From JAWLBR01 sp041687495 (GTDB lineage: Bacteria > Bacillota > Limnochordia > DTU087 > JAAYGB01), in contig JAWLBR010000070.1 of the NCBI GenBank assembly GCA_041687495.1, positions 1 to 16,900 on the forward strand: a stretch of DNA of 16,900 nt. The letters are read 5' to 3'. How positions within the stretch are numbered: the first letter of the stretch is position 1; each line of letters starts with the position of its first letter. Below, in pieces: positions 15,904-16,900 of this stretch. The notes under the pieces were generated by a model. That model worked only from the letters and a program-made list of their open reading frames with translations, was not told the DNA's origin and made no database searches. Made by a program: the position numbers and the translations under genes.

Positions 15904-15918
15904 TTATCATTACGATTA
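15904..15918 (-). promoter_or_regulatory. Candidate PerR/Fur box in the perR leader
   Basis: TTATCATTACGATTA (plus-strand reading) matches the Per box TTATAAT-n-ATTATAA at 10 of 14 arm positions. It sits about 12 bases downstream of the -10 of the perR promoter, just past the likely start point, and 31 bases before the ATG. That placement fits autorepression. Confidence 0.5.
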
Positions 15919-15929
15919 AAGCCATTATT

Positions 15930-15958
15930 AGTATACCACCTAATCACTTTCTGTGCAA
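15930..15958 (-). promoter_or_regulatory. Candidate sigma-A promoter of perR-sfsA
   Basis: Read on the minus strand, TTGCAC (15958-15953), a 17-bp spacer and TATACT (15935-15930). The -10 matches consensus at 5 of 6, and the -35 only at TTG. The ATG of perR lies about 57 bases downstream. It is divergent from the tRNA promoter at 15994. Confidence 0.6.
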
Positions 15959-15993
15959 CCGCCGGGTATCGATACAAAATCCATAATTTGTCC

Positions 15994-16023
15994 TTGCCAA
16001 GCACCCCAAACCTGTGCTATTAT
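15994..16023 (+). promoter_or_regulatory. Sigma-A promoter of tRNA-Leu
   Basis: TTGCCA (15994-15999), an 18-bp spacer and TATTAT (16018-16023) preceded by TGC give 5 of 6 matches in each hexamer plus an extended -10. Transcription would begin near 16030, leaving a leader of about 45 bases before the mature tRNA. Confidence 0.75.
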
Positions 16024-16074
16024 AGTTCTTGTCGGCGGCACGAAGTGATGACGCCGGGTGGTCACAAGACAAAC

Positions 16075-16161
16075 GCCGAAGTGGTGGAATTGGCAGACGC
16101 GCCGGACTCAAAATCCGGTCCTGGCAACAGGGTGTGGGTTCGACTCCCACCTTCGGCACCA
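16075..16161 (+). tRNA. tRNA-Leu (CAA)
   Basis: The 87-base gene encodes its own CCA. The acceptor stem GCCGAAG (16075-16081) pairs with CTTCGGC (16151-16157), with discriminator A and CCA at 16158-16161. The anticodon stem CCGGA (16102-16106) pairs with TCCGG (16114-16118) around the loop CTCAAAA, giving anticodon CAA at 16109-16111, which reads UUG leucine codons. A long variable arm (CCTGGCAACAGG) marks the class II tRNA, and the T arm GTGGG-TTCGACT-CCCAC is intact. It is the only tRNA in the window. Confidence 0.97.
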
Positions 16162-16174
16162 TAGCAAAATATAC

Positions 16175-16198
16175 GCCCCGTAGCTGGGGTTTTATTTG
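16175..16198 (+). terminator. Rho-independent terminator of tRNA-Leu
   Basis: CCCC (16176-16179) pairs with GGGG (16186-16189) around GTAGCT, followed by TTTTATTTG. It starts 14 bases after the CCA end. The stem is short but GC-only. Confidence 0.75.
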
Positions 16199-16252
16199 TC
16201 TCTGGAGAAAGTTGATCATCAAATGACAATCACCCATATTTTGGAAGACCAA

Positions 16253-16284
16253 ACGCCACCCAGGATTATAGGTGGCGTCTTTTC
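16253..16284 (+). terminator. Second terminator downstream of tRNA-Leu
   Basis: ACGCCACC (16253-16260) pairs perfectly with GGTGGCGT (16271-16278) around a 10-base loop, followed by CTTTTCT. No gene lies between it and the first terminator, so it is either a back-up stop or the leftover terminator of a lost gene. Confidence 0.8.
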
Positions 16285-16500
16285 TATGTAGGTACTTTAA
16301 CTGGCGTTTTAGTTACCGGAGAGAATTGGAAAAAGCTCGGGCCGCACGGGAAGAGACTTGCTTACCAGCCATTCTTCGGCACCAGATTATGCACATTGCT
16401 CAATGAGAGATGATTAGACGGTTTTCCCATTACCGTGGGGATAATAAACATACGATTATACCTATTATAGGATGAATAATCCGGAGCGGATTGTACCACC
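16285..16500. other. Gene-free region between the tRNA unit and the IS remnant
   Basis: No coding frame with a ribosome site is visible on either strand. The stretch contains the 11-base tRNA-end copy and, in its last quarter, AT-richer sequence with a perfect odd palindrome CCTATTATAGG near 16461. I can assign no function. Confidence 0.4.
16374..16384 (+). repeat. 11-base copy of the tRNA-Leu 3' end (possible attachment-site scar)
   Basis: CTTCGGCACCA repeats the last 11 bases of the tRNA gene (16151-16161) in the same orientation, 213 bases after its end. The flanks do not match, so it is not a second tRNA. Duplicated tRNA 3' ends are the usual mark of integration by tyrosine-recombinase elements. 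No integrase gene is visible here. Confidence 0.45.
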
Positions 16501-16513
16501 TGTCCAGTCAAAT

Positions 16514-16572
16514 GATACCGCGATTCCGTTTATTGTGATACCGCAATTCCGGTGAACGATACCGTTCTGCCG
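16514..16572 (+). repeat. Three 15-base direct repeats in the IS end
   Basis: GATACCGCGATTCCG (16514-16528), GATACCGCAATTCCG (16537-16551) and GATACCGTTCTGCCG (16558-16572) repeat at 23- and 21-base steps, about two helical turns apart. Multiple terminal repeats of this kind are the usual transposase-binding sites of IS21 elements. Confidence 0.75.
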
Positions 16573-16627
16573 GATGATGTATGTATGCATCCAGCTGATG
16601 CAAATACATTATTGGGAGGTCAAGAAA

Positions 16628-16801
16628 ATGACCAGGTATCGTGAGATTTTGAGGCTCCACGCAATGGGTCTAAGCTACGATCACGAGCTGGTGTCCGTTA
16701 AAGTCAGCATGACTCAGATTACCCGTTCCTTTGAATGTGTCCCTTTGTCGTACTTTCCGTGTTCTTCCTTTTTCTATATGTATGCCTCATCAGGGATCTG
16801 A
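16628..16801 (+). pseudogene. istA: Truncated IS21 transposase IstA
   Basis: MTRYREILRLHAMGLS, from the ATG at 16628 with GGGAGGT six bases upstream, matches the conserved IstA N-terminus that opens the helix-turn-helix DNA-binding domain. After the serine (about 16675) the frame loses all family resemblance and stops at 16799-16801, giving 57 residues against about 400-500 in intact IstA. The catalytic DDE domain and the istB ATPase helper gene are absent. The abrupt loss of similarity points to a deletion or rearrangement join near 16676 rather than gradual decay. Confidence 0.7.
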
Positions 16802-16900
16802 CTGAAGTGTGCACCTTGTCAAGACAGATAGTTTGTTTTTCTTAGTGAGCCAGATATTGCCAAATCTGATCGAAGGAGCGCCTGCTAAGCGGCGATCTGT
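16802..16900. other. Unassigned window end, possible further IS debris
   Basis: No gene with a start signal is visible. A stretch near 16804-16830 (GAAGTGTGCACCTTGTCAAG and its neighbours) recalls IS3-type terminal sequence from memory, but the match is too weak to call an element. Confidence 0.25.

Larger units (their letters stand above)
16501..16801 (+). mobile_element. IS21-family insertion sequence remnant (left end)
   Basis: The segment starts at TGTCCAGTCA, carries three spaced GATACCG-containing repeats, as in IS21 terminal regions, and runs into a truncated istA start. The exact left boundary is uncertain because another TGT lies at 16492. I saw no matching right inverted repeat (a copy of GCGGTATCATTTGACTGGAC) in the remaining 100 bases. 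The element is therefore broken inside the window or continues rearranged beyond it. Confidence 0.6.

Noticed and set aside
16029..16226. 65-codon frame running across tRNA-Leu
   Set aside because: It is an accidental frame through the tRNA gene and its leader, with no ribosome site or family resemblance.
16330..16384. Second, degenerate tRNA gene ending at the CTTCGGCACCA copy
   Set aside because: No matching acceptor 5' strand, T arm or anticodon stem can be built upstream. Similarity is confined to the 11 bases.
16501..16580. CRISPR array from the three GATACCG repeats
   Set aside because: There are only three imperfect 15-base repeats with 6-8-base gaps, no cas genes, and an IstA start immediately downstream. 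These are IS21 end repeats.

Overview
The window reads as chromosomal DNA of an anaerobic or microaerophilic member of the Bacillota, in the Clostridia/Limnochordia direction. This placement is an inference from gene content. The evidence is strong AGGAGG-type ribosome sites, sigma-A promoters, an S-layer-homology (SLH) protein, an L,D-transpeptidase, a PerR-type regulator, a polA-mutM-coaE cluster, a short clostridial-type FeoB and a B12-dependent ribonucleotide reductase. From 1 to about 16.2 kb the DNA is densely coding and ordinary. The last 700 bases are gene-poor and carry mobile-element debris.

Layout. A CDF cation-efflux gene (34-1002, +) converges on a minus-strand cluster read polA (6573-3793), mutM (3711-2890), coaE (2863-2249), mgsA (2252-1845) and an SLT-type lytic transglycosylase (1729-1049). 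Divergent from polA is a secreted SLH protein (6855-8054, +) with a triple C-terminal repeat. It converges on an L,D-transpeptidase (9563-8139, -). Next comes an iron-uptake operon (9791-12075, +): feoA, feoB and a 60-residue cysteine-rich protein, behind a near-consensus sigma-A promoter with a Fur-like operator at the start point. nrdJ (12246-14558, +), a class II ribonucleotide reductase, converges on a perR-sfsA pair (15873-14664, -). A divergent promoter region follows, then tRNA-Leu(CAA) at 16075-16161 with two terminators behind it. The tail holds an 11-base copy of the tRNA 3' end and a decayed IS21-family left end with a truncated istA.

How the genes fit together. The minus cluster combines DNA repair (Pol I with a dead proofreading domain, Fpg glycosylase) with CoA synthesis, the methylglyoxal bypass and wall turnover. 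The SLH protein, the transglycosylase and the L,D-transpeptidase all act on the cell envelope. The feo operon and the PerR-type regulator form an iron/peroxide theme, and each has a candidate palindromic operator. The B12-dependent reductase needs no oxygen.

I did not find a large undescribed defence, phage or biosynthetic system. The most interesting items are the FeoB-linked cysteine protein (a zinc ribbon joined to a FeoC-like cysteine cluster), the three DW repeats of the SLH protein, the flanking half-sites around the feo promoter, and the duplicated tRNA 3' end beside IS debris.
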